Origin: JARRLC01 sp050290865
GTDB lineage: Bacteria > Pseudomonadota > Alphaproteobacteria > Rhizobiales > Rhodomicrobiaceae
Direction of reading: 5' to 3'
Length of the DNA stretch: 64,000 bases
NCBI GenBank assembly: GCA_050290865.1
Contig: JBNKIW010000012.1
Location: 1 to 64,000 of the forward strand
Position 1 is the stretch's first letter, and each line of letters opens with the position of its first letter. Shown piece after piece: positions 49,557-59,073 of this stretch. The notes under the pieces are model-generated. The model searched no databases, was not told where the DNA came from, and saw nothing but the letters and a program-made list of their open reading frames with translations. A program made the position numbers and the translations under genes.

Positions 49557-51656
49557 TTACCGGCTTTCGCGATACCAGGTCAACCCGATGAGGCCCAGGA
49601 ACAATATGAGCGCCGGCAGCCCCGACAACAGCGGCAGGAAACGCACACCGCGCACGAGATAGGCGTCGCGGTCCTTGAGGCCCAGCCAGTTCTGCCCGTG
49701 AAACTTCGAGGCGCCCCGCAGCGTCGTCACCCGTGGAAGCGACGCCGCGGGTTTGCCATTGGCGCCGCCCATCCAGAACTGGCCGCCGCCTGTCGCGTCC
49801 GACACCGGACCGAGCGGCTCGTTCGTCGCCGCGACCCTGGCAAATTCCCGGCTGTTCGCCGCGCCGACCAGCGCCACGGCCGTGAGCCCGTCCATGGTGA
49901 CCTTGTGGACGCCCGGCTCGGTTGCCGCCAGACGTCCGCGCCACAGGCCGGGACCGGCCTTTTCCAGCTTGACGGCCGTTTCCTTGCCACCGGGGCTGAC
50001 CGCCTTCGCCTCGCCGATCTCGTCCTTCATGCTGCGGCGCTCGATCGTCAGTCCCTGGCGGTCGCCCTTCGCGCGCAGGTATTCCTCTTCAAGGTCCGGC
50101 TCCTTCATCAGCCAGTGCGACAGACGCCGAAGAAGGTCGGAATACGGGCCGCCGCCTCCATAGCCGCGCGCCCAAAGCCAGACGTGATCGGACATGAAGG
50201 TCGCCACGCGCCCCTTGTTGCGCCGCGCCAGCGTGAGCACCGGCGCATCGTCAGGCCCGTTCATCAGAACCATGCCTTTGTCGGTCGTGCTTTCGACGAG
50301 GCGGAACCAGCGGCCCCAGTCCGGCTTTACGCCGGGCTTGGCGTTGCTCCCGCGCAGGCCGGCCGTGACGGGATGTTTCTTGCCGGTCTCCGTGAGGGCG
50401 GGCCGGAACGGCTGTTCGATGACGCGTCCCGTAGGCTGCGCCGGCAGGACCTCGCCGAGCGGTGTGCGGAACAGGCTGATCGGCGTAGCGAAATCGCCGC
50501 CCGCGGCCACGAGCACCGCGCCGCCGTCCTCGACGTAGCGTGCGACATTGTCGAGATAGATGAGCGGCAGCACACCGCGGCGCTGATAGCGGTCGAAAAT
50601 GATCAGATCGAACTGCGACAGCTTCTCCGAGAACAGCTCCCGCGTCGGGAAGGCGATGAGCGACAGCTGGTTGATCGGCGTGCCGTCCTGCTTCTCCGGC
50701 GGGCGAAGGATCGTGAAATGCACGAGATCGACCGAGGCGTCGGAGCGCAGGAGGTTGCGCCAGGTCCGCTCGCCCGCATGCGGTTCGCCGGAGACGAGGA
50801 GGACGCGCAGATTCTCACGCACGCCCTCGGCCTGAAGCGCGGCGCGGTTGTTCGCCAGCGTCAGTTCGCCCGGCTCGGGGACAAGCTCGATCTCCATCAG
50901 CGTCGGCCCGGCATGAGTGAAAGCGAACGGAAGCTGCACGATCTTGCCGTAGGGGACGGTGACGGTCTCCTCCGGTTTGGCTTCGCTGCGGATCTTGAGC
51001 ACGGCGAGCCGTCTGGCGCCGCCGTCCTTGCGGCTCGTCAACGCCTTGACCTCGACCATCTGCGCCGGACCGTCGACCAGCCCGAAGCGCGGCGCGGAAA
51101 CGACCTCCAGGCGGTTGTCGAATTCGTGCCGGGTCCCGGTGATGAGCGCGTGCACCGGCGCGTCGAAGCCGAGCTTCCGGACCTCCGCGGGCACGTCGTG
51201 GATCTGGCCGTCGGTGATCATGACCACGCCCGCCAGCCGCTCGGCGGGGACGTCGGCCAGCGCACGGTTGAGGTCGGCGAAAAGCGTGGTTTCCTCGACA
51301 CCCGCGCCGTTTTCGCGTGAGCCGGTCACCCAGCGGACTTCGAGATTGGGCACCGTGGCGAAGGCCTGCCCGAGCTGCTTGCGCAGGGCGGCGGTGCGTT
51401 CAGCGCGTCCCGCGATGTGCTGGCTGGCGCTTTCATCGAGCACGGCCACGACGATGTTGGAGAGGCGCTCGCGCTCCTCTTCCTTCAGATTGGGGTTGGC
51501 GAGGGCGAGGATGATGAGCGCAAGGCTGGCGATGCGCAGAAACGCGCCGCGCCGCCCGCGCCAGAGAAGGACGAGCGCCAGCGTGGCGGCGGCCAGCGCG
51601 GCGGCGGCCAGCCACGGCAATGTCAGATAGGGCAGAAACTCGATTGACCAGTTCAT
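49557..51656 (-). CDS. Large membrane protein of the MoxR/BatA operon
   Basis: The 699-residue product has two N-terminal membrane helices (WLAAAALAAATLALVLLW and the LALIILALANPN stretch), a von Willebrand-like start NIVVAVLDESASQH whose metal site looks degenerate, a class-I glutamine-amidotransferase-like domain (about 330-400) without a visible catalytic Cys triad, and a C-terminal membrane helix. Such proteins end conserved alphaproteobacterial MoxR - DUF58 - DUF4159 operons with unknown function. Its start is 9 bases downstream of the preceding gene's stop. Confidence 0.8.
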   Translation of the reverse strand: MNWSIEFLPYLTLPWLAAAALAAATLALVLLWRGRRGAFLRIASLALIILALANPNLKEEERERLSNIVVAVLDESASQHIAGRAERTAALRKQLGQAFATVPNLEVRWVTGSRENGAGVEETTLFADLNRALADVPAERLAGVVMITDGQIHDVPAEVRKLGFDAPVHALITGTRHEFDNRLEVVSAPRFGLVDGPAQMVEVKALTSRKDGGARRLAVLKIRSEAKPEETVTVPYGKIVQLPFAFTHAGPTLMEIELVPEPGELTLANNRAALQAEGVRENLRVLLVSGEPHAGERTWRNLLRSDASVDLVHFTILRPPEKQDGTPINQLSLIAFPTRELFSEKLSQFDLIIFDRYQRRGVLPLIYLDNVARYVEDGGAVLVAAGGDFATPISLFRTPLGEVLPAQPTGRVIEQPFRPALTETGKKHPVTAGLRGSNAKPGVKPDWGRWFRLVESTTDKGMVLMNGPDDAPVLTLARRNKGRVATFMSDHVWLWARGYGGGGPYSDLLRRLSHWLMKEPDLEEEYLRAKGDRQGLTIERRSMKDEIGEAKAVSPGGKETAVKLEKAGPGLWRGRLAATEPGVHKVTMDGLTAVALVGAANSREFARVAATNEPLGPVSDATGGGQFWMGGANGKPAASLPRVTTLRGASKFHGQNWLGLKDRDAYLVRGVRFLPLLSGLPALILFLGLIGLTWYRESR

Positions 51657-51665
51657 CAGCTGCCT

Positions 51666-54530
51666 TTATTGACCCAGCCGCTCCAGAAGCGCCGGCACAT
51701 GGACCTGATCGGCCTTGTAATTGCCGGTCAGCGCATACATCACGATATTGATCCCGGCACGAAAGGCCATCTCGCGCTGCACCTCGCCGCCCGGTACTGT
51801 CGCAAAGAGCGGGTGGTTATCGTCGTCCAGCGCCCAGGCTCCGGCGAAATCGTTGGACGTGATGAGGATGGAGCTCACGCCGTCCGATTTGAGTGCGCGC
51901 CTCTTGCCGCCGCTTCCGTCCGTACTCTGCGCCTCGACCCATAGCGTGCCGCCGTCCCAGCGTCCGGGGAAGCCGCGCATCAGATAGAACGCCTTGGTCA
52001 AGACATGCCCCTCGGGGATCGGCTCCAGCCGCGGCGTGTCCAGCTTGCCGATGAGATTGGCGAGTGCCGGCGACTGTCCGGTCCCGCCCGAGCCGCCGCC
52101 CAGCGGCATCTGGTAATCGCGGGTGTCGAAGATGATCATGCCGCCCTGCTTCATATAGGCATCCACCTTGGCGAGCGTCGCGTCCGAGAGCGGCTGGGCA
52201 TCGGCCCGCACGGGCCAATAGATGAGCGGGAAGAAGACCAGTTCGTCGCTGTCGATATCCACGCCCATCGGCTCGGCGGGCTCGACCGCCGTCCGCGCGG
52301 CGAGCACCTTCGACAGGCCGGACAGGCCCCGGGCGCTGATATCGTCGATGGCGGCGTCGCCGGTGATGACATAGGCAAGACGCGTGGCAAGGGAGGCCTT
52401 CAGCGCGAAGGCGGTTGCCGCGGCGTCGGGGGCATCGTCCGCCATGGCGCGTGTGCCCGTGAGGGCGAGCAGGGAGGCGGCCACGCAGACCGCCGCCATC
52501 GCGGCCCTGACGCCTGCGCTGCGCCGTCCGAAGAGCGATCCGCCCGACAGCATGGCGAGGGTCAGGATCGCGTCGAACACGAACAGGCCAAGCGCCGCGA
52601 TCAGCAGCCAGGGCATCAGCAGGATGGGTGTGCGCGCCTCGTAAGTCATGACCTTTGCCCCCAGGCTGGCGGCGTCGAGCGCCTTGAGGCGGGCGTCCGG
52701 CCGCATCACGTTGAGCGCCCGCGTGCGGCCGGGCTGGCCGTAGAAGCCGGGCGGATGCGCCGGGCCGGGCTTCATATCGGACTTCGCCGCGGGCAGCGCG
52801 TTGGTGGTCACCGGCGGCGGTCCCAAACGGCCGAAGCCGTCCAGCGTCCGCCACGGCGTCAGGAACGCGCGGCGTGCGGACTTTACCGTCTTGTCCGCGG
52901 AAGCGCCAGTCCCGCCTTCGCCCGCCGACGGGGCGCCGGTCACGTTCGAGAGTTCGGCGGTGCGGCGCAGCATTTCCACGAACAACCCGGACATCGGCAG
53001 GTTCGACCAGTCGGAGTTGGCGCTGACGTGGAACAGCACCAGCCATCCCTCGCCCATGCGCGCGGCGGTTACCAGCGGCGTTCCGTCTTCGAGCCGCGCC
53101 CATATGAACGTGCCCGGCCGCTGCTGTGCGGTGGGATCGGCGAGCACCTGCCGGTTGATGAGCACGTCCTGCGGCACGGTCAGGCCGTAGAAGGGGCTGT
53201 TTTCCTCGAATGCGGCCAGTCTCTGCGGTGTCTTCCACGACAGCGCGCCGCCCAGCGTGCGTCCGCCCTCGCGCAAGGGGACCGGGAGCAGCGCATCGCC
53301 GCCTTTCTCCAGCCGCGGTCCGGCGAAACGGACGAGCATGCCGCCCTTCTGCACCCATTTCTTCAGGCGCGCTTCGGCGTGGCCGGTGATCTGTCCGATA
53401 TTGGCGAGGAGGACGGCCGACGGATTGCGCGCCAGCAGCGCGTCGCTGCCACGCTCCAGATTGGTGGTGGGCGACACGGCCACGTCGCCGAACGGGCTGA
53501 GCGCGCGTTCGATGTAATGCGTCGGCGACAGGAGCGGCTGCGCCGTCTCGCTCGCCTCGCCCGAGAGCACACCGAAACGCTGCCACAGCGAACGGGAGTC
53601 GAGAAGATAGGTGGCGCCTGCCGAGGCTTCGCCGTCGATCTCCAGGCGCGTGATCTGATTGCGCAGTTCCAGCGGGAGGTCGATGGTCACATCGGCGGGC
53701 TTGGCATCGGCCGCGAGCGCAAACGGGACTTCGGCGAGGCGCGCGCCCCGGCCGCTGAGCGCCGTTACCCGTCCGGTCCGCGGTGCACCGCCTCGGGAGG
53801 CGATGCGCGCGACCAGCCCCTTCTCGCCATCGGAACGAGCGGCGAGACCGAGCGGCCCGGCGCCGCGCGTGTCCGTGATGATGGCAAAGCCGTGTCCCGC
53901 CGACAAGCGTTTCAGCACCGCGGCCAGTTCGACCGCGCCGGGGCTGTCGATGCCATCGGCGAGCCAGACCGCGTCATAGCTCTGGCCGGGTTGCAGCGCC
54001 TTGTCCAGCGCAGCGGCCACGCCCTTGCGGTCCGGCGCATAAGGCATCGGCTCCAAACTCGCCGCCTTCTCGCGCGCCTTGCCCGGAGACAGCAACTCCG
54101 GCGGCAGGCTGGCGGACGGCCCGGTAGCGGCAACGATGGTGACGGTCTGGCTGCGGCCCTCGGCCTCCTGCAATAGCGAGGCGATCATCTCCTGGCGCTC
54201 TGTCCAGCGGCTCGCGGCGGCCCAGCCATTGTCCACGACGATGATGAGACTGCGCGCCGTCGCGCCCGTGCTGGCCTGCGGATTAAGCACCGGCCCGGCC
54301 AGCGCGAGAATGAGCAGCGCGGCAATGGCCATGCGCAGCGCCGTCAGCCACCAGGGGCTGCGCGCGGGCGTTTCCTCGTCGGTGCGAAGGCCGAGAAGCA
54401 GCCGGATCGGCGGAAAGGCGACCTGCGCGGGCCGCGGCGGCGTGAAGCGCAAAAGCCACCAGATCACCGGCAGCGCGGCCAGGGCGACCAGCAGCAGCGG
54501 TTGCAGGAATCCAATTCCGGCCAGGCTCAT
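51666..54530 (-). CDS. BatA-domain/DUF4159 membrane protein
   Basis: The 954-residue product begins with a BatA (aerotolerance) N-terminal membrane domain (LLLVALAALPVIWWLLRFTPPRPAQVAFPP, read in parts), continues with a vWA-like domain (SLIIVVDNGWAAASRW) and ends in a DUF4159 domain (about 745-954) carrying TRDYQMPLGGGSGGTG-like loops, with a membrane helix pair in between. The family's role is unknown; it may act with the MoxR ATPase in protein assembly or envelope stress. It overlaps the upstream DUF58 gene by four bases. Confidence 0.85.
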   Translation of the reverse strand: MSLAGIGFLQPLLLVALAALPVIWWLLRFTPPRPAQVAFPPIRLLLGLRTDEETPARSPWWLTALRMAIAALLILALAGPVLNPQASTGATARSLIIVVDNGWAAASRWTERQEMIASLLQEAEGRSQTVTIVAATGPSASLPPELLSPGKAREKAASLEPMPYAPDRKGVAAALDKALQPGQSYDAVWLADGIDSPGAVELAAVLKRLSAGHGFAIITDTRGAGPLGLAARSDGEKGLVARIASRGGAPRTGRVTALSGRGARLAEVPFALAADAKPADVTIDLPLELRNQITRLEIDGEASAGATYLLDSRSLWQRFGVLSGEASETAQPLLSPTHYIERALSPFGDVAVSPTTNLERGSDALLARNPSAVLLANIGQITGHAEARLKKWVQKGGMLVRFAGPRLEKGGDALLPVPLREGGRTLGGALSWKTPQRLAAFEENSPFYGLTVPQDVLINRQVLADPTAQQRPGTFIWARLEDGTPLVTAARMGEGWLVLFHVSANSDWSNLPMSGLFVEMLRRTAELSNVTGAPSAGEGGTGASADKTVKSARRAFLTPWRTLDGFGRLGPPPVTTNALPAAKSDMKPGPAHPPGFYGQPGRTRALNVMRPDARLKALDAASLGAKVMTYEARTPILLMPWLLIAALGLFVFDAILTLAMLSGGSLFGRRSAGVRAAMAAVCVAASLLALTGTRAMADDAPDAAATAFALKASLATRLAYVITGDAAIDDISARGLSGLSKVLAARTAVEPAEPMGVDIDSDELVFFPLIYWPVRADAQPLSDATLAKVDAYMKQGGMIIFDTRDYQMPLGGGSGGTGQSPALANLIGKLDTPRLEPIPEGHVLTKAFYLMRGFPGRWDGGTLWVEAQSTDGSGGKRRALKSDGVSSILITSNDFAGAWALDDDNHPLFATVPGGEVQREMAFRAGINIVMYALTGNYKADQVHVPALLERLGQ

Positions 54531-55492
54531 GGCGCCTCCCCCGCGGCATCGCGGTTCGCGGACGGCCCGGCCTTGGCGCGGTAAGTGCTGTCCAGTCCGG
54601 AAAGGCGTGTGTGAAGCGCCAGAAGCGCCTCACCGGCGGGCCGGTCGGTATGATGGATGAGGTAGGACCACTCAAAACGCCGCGCGAGCCCCGCTACGGC
54701 TTCCTTGTGACGGGCGAGGCGCTCGGCATAGGCCTTGCGCAGATCCTCGGCGCGCATAGCCAGCATGCGGTCGCCGCTCTCCACGCCCAGGAACTCGACG
54801 CGGCCCGTATAGGGCAGCGTTTCCTCCGCCGGGTCGAGGATGTGGACGAGATGGCCGCGCACGCCCTGCGCCGCGATATGCTCGAAGCTGGCGGCGAGCA
54901 CCCCCGGCGGATCGAGGAAGTCGCTGAACAGCAGGCATTCGGAGAAGCGGCTGAGGCGGGCGCGCGGCGGCAGGCTGGCGAGGGCCTCCCTGTCGCGCTG
55001 CTGGCGTGCCAGGGCGACGGCCATCTTCTGCACGGTGTCCCGGCTCATCGACGGTGTGGTGCCGCCGAAGAGGCCCACACGCTCCCCGCCTTCGAGGAGG
55101 AGTTCGGCGATGGCGAAGGCAAGCACGAGCGCGCGGTCGCTCTTGGGCTCGGGTGCGAGGGAGGAGCGGAAGGCCATGGACGGCGAAAGGTCCGGCCAGA
55201 GGCGCACCGTATGGGCGGCTTCCCATTCGCGCTCGCGGATGAAGAGGTGGTCGGATGAGGCCGAGCGGCGCCAGTCTATCGTCTGCACGGAGTCGCTCGT
55301 CTCATAATGGCGGAACTGCCAGAAGGTTTCGCCCGGCCCCGCGCGGCGCCGTCCGTGAATGCCGTGCGCGACTGTCTGCGCCACGCGGCTCGCCTCGACC
55401 AGGAGCGCGGGCAGGCGCTTGGCCAGCGCATGCGCCGACAATTCGAGGTCATGGGCCGACTTGCCCTGGCTGTGCCCCTGCGATCCCAGCAT
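54527..55492 (-). CDS. DUF58 protein
   Basis: The 321-residue product has the DUF58 core GRRRAGPGETFWQFRHYETSD, IDWRRSASSDHLFIREREWE, LWPDLSPSMAFRSS and the later GDRMLAMRAEDLR region, a vWA-like domain lacking the full metal site. DUF58 proteins accompany MoxR ATPases and are thought to be part of chaperone-like complexes. The start is ATG 55492; a GTG at 55516 is an alternative with GAGGA between. It overlaps the DUF4159 gene by four bases. Confidence 0.88.
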   Translation of the reverse strand: MLGSQGHSQGKSAHDLELSAHALAKRLPALLVEASRVAQTVAHGIHGRRRAGPGETFWQFRHYETSDSVQTIDWRRSASSDHLFIREREWEAAHTVRLWPDLSPSMAFRSSLAPEPKSDRALVLAFAIAELLLEGGERVGLFGGTTPSMSRDTVQKMAVALARQQRDREALASLPPRARLSRFSECLLFSDFLDPPGVLAASFEHIAAQGVRGHLVHILDPAEETLPYTGRVEFLGVESGDRMLAMRAEDLRKAYAERLARHKEAVAGLARRFEWSYLIHHTDRPAGEALLALHTRLSGLDSTYRAKAGPSANRDAAGEAP

Positions 55493-55532
55493 TTCCTGAC
55501 ACGTCCTCAACGCCACACAACAGAACCGTTCG

Positions 55533-56531
55533 TCAACCCAAAGGCCGGGTCAGCGCCGCAATGACATCGGTGATGGCGACATCGTCGGCGCGCGCCGCAA
55601 AGGACAGCGCCATGCGGTGTTTCAGAACCGGCCCGGCCAGCGCGATGACGTCGTCCACGGACGGGGCGAGGCGGCCATCGAGCAGCGCGCGCGCCCGGAC
55701 GGCGAGCATCAGCGCCTGGCTGGCGCGGGGCCCCGGTCCCCAGGCGACGTAATCATTGACGCGCTCACCGGCGTCGGAGGTGCCGGGACGTGCGGAGCGC
55801 ACCAGCCGCAATATGGCCTCCACGACCTGATCGCCGACCGGAATCTGGCGCACGAGACGCTGCGCGGCAAGCAGTTCCTGCGCGGAGAGGATCGCCTGGA
55901 CGTGCCGCTCCTCGGTGCCGGTGGTGGCGAACAGCATGCGCCGCTCGGCCGTGGCGTCGGGATAGCTCACATCGATCTGCAGGAGGAAACGGTCGAGCTG
56001 CGCCTCCGGGAGCGGATAGGTGCCCTCCTGCTCCAGCGGGTTCTGCGTCGCCAGCACATGGAACGGCGAGGGCGTATCGTAGCGGTGCCCGGCGACGGTG
56101 ACATGGTGTTCCTGCATGGCCTGGAGCAGCGCTGACTGCGTTTTCGGGCTGGCGCGGTTGATTTCGTCGGCCATGAGGAGCTGCGTGAAGATCGGCCCCT
56201 TGATGAAGCGGAAGGAACGCGCACCGCCCGCGCTCTCCTCCAGCACCTCGGCGCCGACGATGTCGGAGGGCATGAGGTCGGGCGTGAACTGGATGCGCTT
56301 GTTGTCGAGGCCGAGGACACGGCCCAGCGTCTCGACGAGGCTCGTCTTGGCCAGCCCCGGCACGCCGATCAAAAGGGCGTGACCGCCAGCCAGCAGCGTC
56401 ACCAGCGACAGGTCGATGACCTCGCTCTGGCCAAAAATGATGGTGGCGACTGCGTCCCGGACACGGCCGATTTTGGTTGCCGTGGCTTCGAGGCGCTCTA
56501 CGATATCGGCTTCGGACTGCGGAAAATTCAT
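55533..56531 (-). CDS. MoxR-family AAA+ ATPase
   Basis: The 332-residue product has Walker A GVPGLAKTS (residues 56-64), Walker B LLMADEINRASP, sensor ATQNPLEQEGTYPLPEAQLDRF and the C-terminal lid domain of MoxR proteins. These ATPases are thought to act as chaperones that mature partner proteins with von Willebrand domains, here the DUF58 and BatA proteins transcribed after it. It is the first gene of the four-gene operon. ATG 56531 is used; a GTG two codons earlier is possible. Confidence 0.95.
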   Translation of the reverse strand: MNFPQSEADIVERLEATATKIGRVRDAVATIIFGQSEVIDLSLVTLLAGGHALLIGVPGLAKTSLVETLGRVLGLDNKRIQFTPDLMPSDIVGAEVLEESAGGARSFRFIKGPIFTQLLMADEINRASPKTQSALLQAMQEHHVTVAGHRYDTPSPFHVLATQNPLEQEGTYPLPEAQLDRFLLQIDVSYPDATAERRMLFATTGTEERHVQAILSAQELLAAQRLVRQIPVGDQVVEAILRLVRSARPGTSDAGERVNDYVAWGPGPRASQALMLAVRARALLDGRLAPSVDDVIALAGPVLKHRMALSFAARADDVAITDVIAALTRPLG

Positions 56532-56727
56532 GATCACTCGCTAGCAGGGGCGCAAATTCGTTATTTTAAGCTATAAGGACGGAACTCAGCCCTTTATCAA
56601 CTATTTGGTGAAAGTAGCCTTAAGCGCAAGCGTGATTTGGCGTGCGGCAGACACCACTTAAAGGAGAGATGCGGCCGGGGCGTGCCTCCCGCCATGGTTT
56701 CTGTGGCACGGCATCGCTTTATTGCTT

Positions 56728-57417
56728 ATGAGACCTTCGATGATGATCTTAACCATGGAAACAGAAAAAGGCGCGTTTACGGCGGCGGACTTTCGCGGGC
56801 GTGCCGCGCACCATGCCGTGCCGTTGGAACTCGCCGACGAGGCGGTCGAGGGTTTTCCCCATTTCCGTGGCGACCATGAGCTGAACCCCGGCATTCCAAC
56901 GGAAACCATGCCGAGGCGCGCGCTGCGGCCGGCTGCCGTTCTCGTGCCCGTGGTGGATCGGGACGACGGGGCAACCGTGATCCTGACGCTGCGCGCTTCG
57001 CATCTGGCCTCGCATGCCGGGCAGGTCGCTTTTCCCGGCGGCAAGGTGGCGCCGGGCGATGCCACGATCATCGACACGGCGCTGCGCGAGGCGGAGGAAG
57101 AGATCGGTCTCATGTCCCGCTTCGTCACGCCGGTGGGGATGCTCGACATCTACCGGACAGGGACCGGCTTTCACGTGGTGCCGGTGCTGGCGGTGGTGTC
57201 GCCGGGTTTCACGCTCGCCAAGGACGAGCAGGAAGTCGCCGATGTGTTCGAGGTTCCGCTGGAATTCCTGATGACGGAGGCCAATCATCAGCGCCACGCC
57301 AGGGAAATCCACGGAGTGCTCAGGCATTTTCATGCCATGCCCTATGGCGAACGGTATATCTGGGGTGCGACAGCAGGGATTTTGCGTGCCATGTATGAGA
57401 GGCTTTACTGCGCATGA
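56728..57417 (+). CDS. Nudix hydrolase, CoA pyrophosphatase type
   Basis: The 229-residue product has a full Nudix box GGKVAPGDATIIDTALREAEEEIGL (landmarks GGKVAPGD and REAEEEIGL) preceded by RASHLASHAGQVAFPGG, the UPF0035 signature of CoA pyrophosphatases that cleave CoA to phosphopantetheine. No clear ribosome site marks the start: ATGs at 56728 and 56755 and a TTG at 56722 are all possible. It is followed with a four-base overlap by a small membrane protein. Confidence 0.88.
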   Translation: MRPSMMILTMETEKGAFTAADFRGRAAHHAVPLELADEAVEGFPHFRGDHELNPGIPTETMPRRALRPAAVLVPVVDRDDGATVILTLRASHLASHAGQVAFPGGKVAPGDATIIDTALREAEEEIGLMSRFVTPVGMLDIYRTGTGFHVVPVLAVVSPGFTLAKDEQEVADVFEVPLEFLMTEANHQRHAREIHGVLRHFHAMPYGERYIWGATAGILRAMYERLYCA

Positions 57418-57677
57418 TCAGAGTTATCCTCGTCAACGTGTTCTTTCTGCTTCTGCCGTCGATTTTGTATTTCTCCTATATCTATCTGCGGCAGAATCTG
57501 CAGCCGGATGAGCCGGTGAGGGCGGAACCGCCGCTCGCGTGGCTCGTGGCTGGCGGCGTCGTGCTGATGCTGGCGTCACTGCTGATGTTCGGCAAGTGGG
57601 AGGGGCACGCGCCGGGCGGCAAGTATCATCCGCCGGTCGTCAGGGATGGTGTTCTGATCCCCGGACATGTCGAGTAG
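57414..57677 (+). CDS. DUF6111 small membrane protein
   Basis: The 87-residue product has two membrane helices (VILVNVFFLLLPSILYFSYI and LAWLVAGGVVLMLASLLMF) and a C-terminal loop with GGKYHPPVVRDGVLIPGH, matching the DUF6111 family of alphaproteobacterial inner-membrane proteins with unknown function. It overlaps the Nudix gene by four bases (ATGA), and the CCA-adding enzyme gene starts 21 bases later, so the three are probably one operon. Confidence 0.85.
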   Translation: MIRVILVNVFFLLLPSILYFSYIYLRQNLQPDEPVRAEPPLAWLVAGGVVLMLASLLMFGKWEGHAPGGKYHPPVVRDGVLIPGHVE

Positions 57678-57698
57678 GCTCCGGATACGGATGGACCG

Positions 57699-58964
57699 AT
57701 GACCAGAGGCGGCCACAACGAGGCGGAACCGTTGTCGCTTTCCATTGCCGGGACGGCGTGGTTCGAGGCCCCGGGCGTGCGCGCGGTGTTCCAGGCATTG
57801 AACCGCGACGGGCACGAGGCGCGCGTCGTCGGCGGCGCGGTGCGCAACACGCTGATGGGGCTGCCGGTGGCCGATATCGACTTCGCCACCACGGCCTCGC
57901 CGGAAGAGGTCGAGACGCTCGCGCGCAAGGCCGGGCTGAAACCGGTGGCGACGGGCCTGCATCACGGCACGATCACGCTGGTGGTCGATGGGCGCCCCTT
58001 CGAGGTGACAACACTGCGCCAGGACGTCGAAACCCACGGCCGCCGCGCCACAGTGCGTTTCACGCGCGACTGGGCGGGCGACGCCAAGCGCCGCGACTTC
58101 ACGATGAACGCGCTGTACGCCGCCGAGGACGGGCATATCCACGATCCGCTCGGCGGCTACCACGATCTGCGGGGGCGCCATGTCCATTTCATCGGGCTGG
58201 CGCATGAGCGCATCCGCGAGGATTACCTGCGGATCCTGCGCTTTTTCCGTTTTATCGCCGAATATTCTGCGGAGGGGCCGGACCGGGTCGGGTTTCACGC
58301 GGCGGTCATGGAGCGCGGCGGGCTGGCGCGGTTGTCCGCCGAACGCGTCCATGCGGAGCTGCTGCGCATTCTCCTCGCGCGCAGGCCGATGCTGGCGCTG
58401 GAGCCGATGACCGATGGCGGGTTTCTGACTTCGATCCTCGGCGGGGTCGTGCGTCTGGCGCATTTCGAGCGGCTTGCCGCGCTTGAGGAGCAACTCGGCC
58501 AGCCTCGCGATCCCGTGCGCCGGCTCGGAGCGCTGGGGGTGATGATCGAGGAGGACGCCGGGCGCCTGACCATGCGGCTGCGGCTGTCCAATTCCCAGGC
58601 GGCGCGGCTGGAGGGCATCGCGGCACTGCATCCCGTCATCCATGCGGACCTGGACGAGGCGCGGGCGCAGGAGATGCTTTACCGTGTGGGGGCGGAGACG
58701 TGGCGCGACCGCGTCCTCATTGCCTGGGCGCGCAGCGGAGACGATCCGGCGAGCGTCCCCTGGCGGGCGCTTCTGTCGCTTCCGGACCGCTGGGACATGC
58801 CGGTCTTTCCGCTGAAGGGCCGGGATTTGCTGAAGACAGGCATGGAAAGAGGCCCGGGCATCGGCGAAACCCTCCTGGAGCTGGAGGAGGCGTGGATCGC
58901 CTCGGGCTTCAGGCTCAGCCGCGAGGAACTGCTGGCGCGGGCAGGGCTGGAACTGCGCCGATAA
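57699..58964 (+). CDS. cca: CCA tRNA nucleotidyltransferase (class II)
   Basis: This enzyme adds or repairs the 3' CCA end of tRNAs; poly(A) polymerases share the fold. The 421-residue product has the nucleotidyltransferase core VVGGAVRNTLMG, DIDFATTASPEEV, the RRDFTMNALYAAEDG segment and RIREDYLRILRFFRFIAEYS, which mark the class II head. The C-terminal half is helical. Alphaproteobacteria normally have one such gene and use it for CCA addition. It closes the Nudix - DUF6111 - CCA operon and converges on petC. Confidence 0.93.
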   Translation: MTRGGHNEAEPLSLSIAGTAWFEAPGVRAVFQALNRDGHEARVVGGAVRNTLMGLPVADIDFATTASPEEVETLARKAGLKPVATGLHHGTITLVVDGRPFEVTTLRQDVETHGRRATVRFTRDWAGDAKRRDFTMNALYAAEDGHIHDPLGGYHDLRGRHVHFIGLAHERIREDYLRILRFFRFIAEYSAEGPDRVGFHAAVMERGGLARLSAERVHAELLRILLARRPMLALEPMTDGGFLTSILGGVVRLAHFERLAALEEQLGQPRDPVRRLGALGVMIEEDAGRLTMRLRLSNSQAARLEGIAALHPVIHADLDEARAQEMLYRVGAETWRDRVLIAWARSGDDPASVPWRALLSLPDRWDMPVFPLKGRDLLKTGMERGPGIGETLLELEEAWIASGFRLSREELLARAGLELRR

Positions 58965-59009
58965 AGCCGCGCAAGCCGAGAGACGCATTCAGGCGTGCAA
59001 ATCAAGAAA

Positions 59010-59040
59010 ATCCCCGGAGCAGCCTTTGCCGTCCGGGGAT
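59010..59040 (-). terminator. Intrinsic terminator for petABC
   Basis: ATCCCCGGA (59010-59018) and TCCGGGGAT (59032-59040) form a perfect 9-bp stem. Read on the minus strand it is followed by TTTTCTT, so it terminates the petABC transcript, whose last gene ends at 59074. A convergent transcript from cca may also stop here. Confidence 0.85.
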
Positions 59041-59073
59041 CGCTTGCATTCATTCGCACTTACGCGGTTGCGT

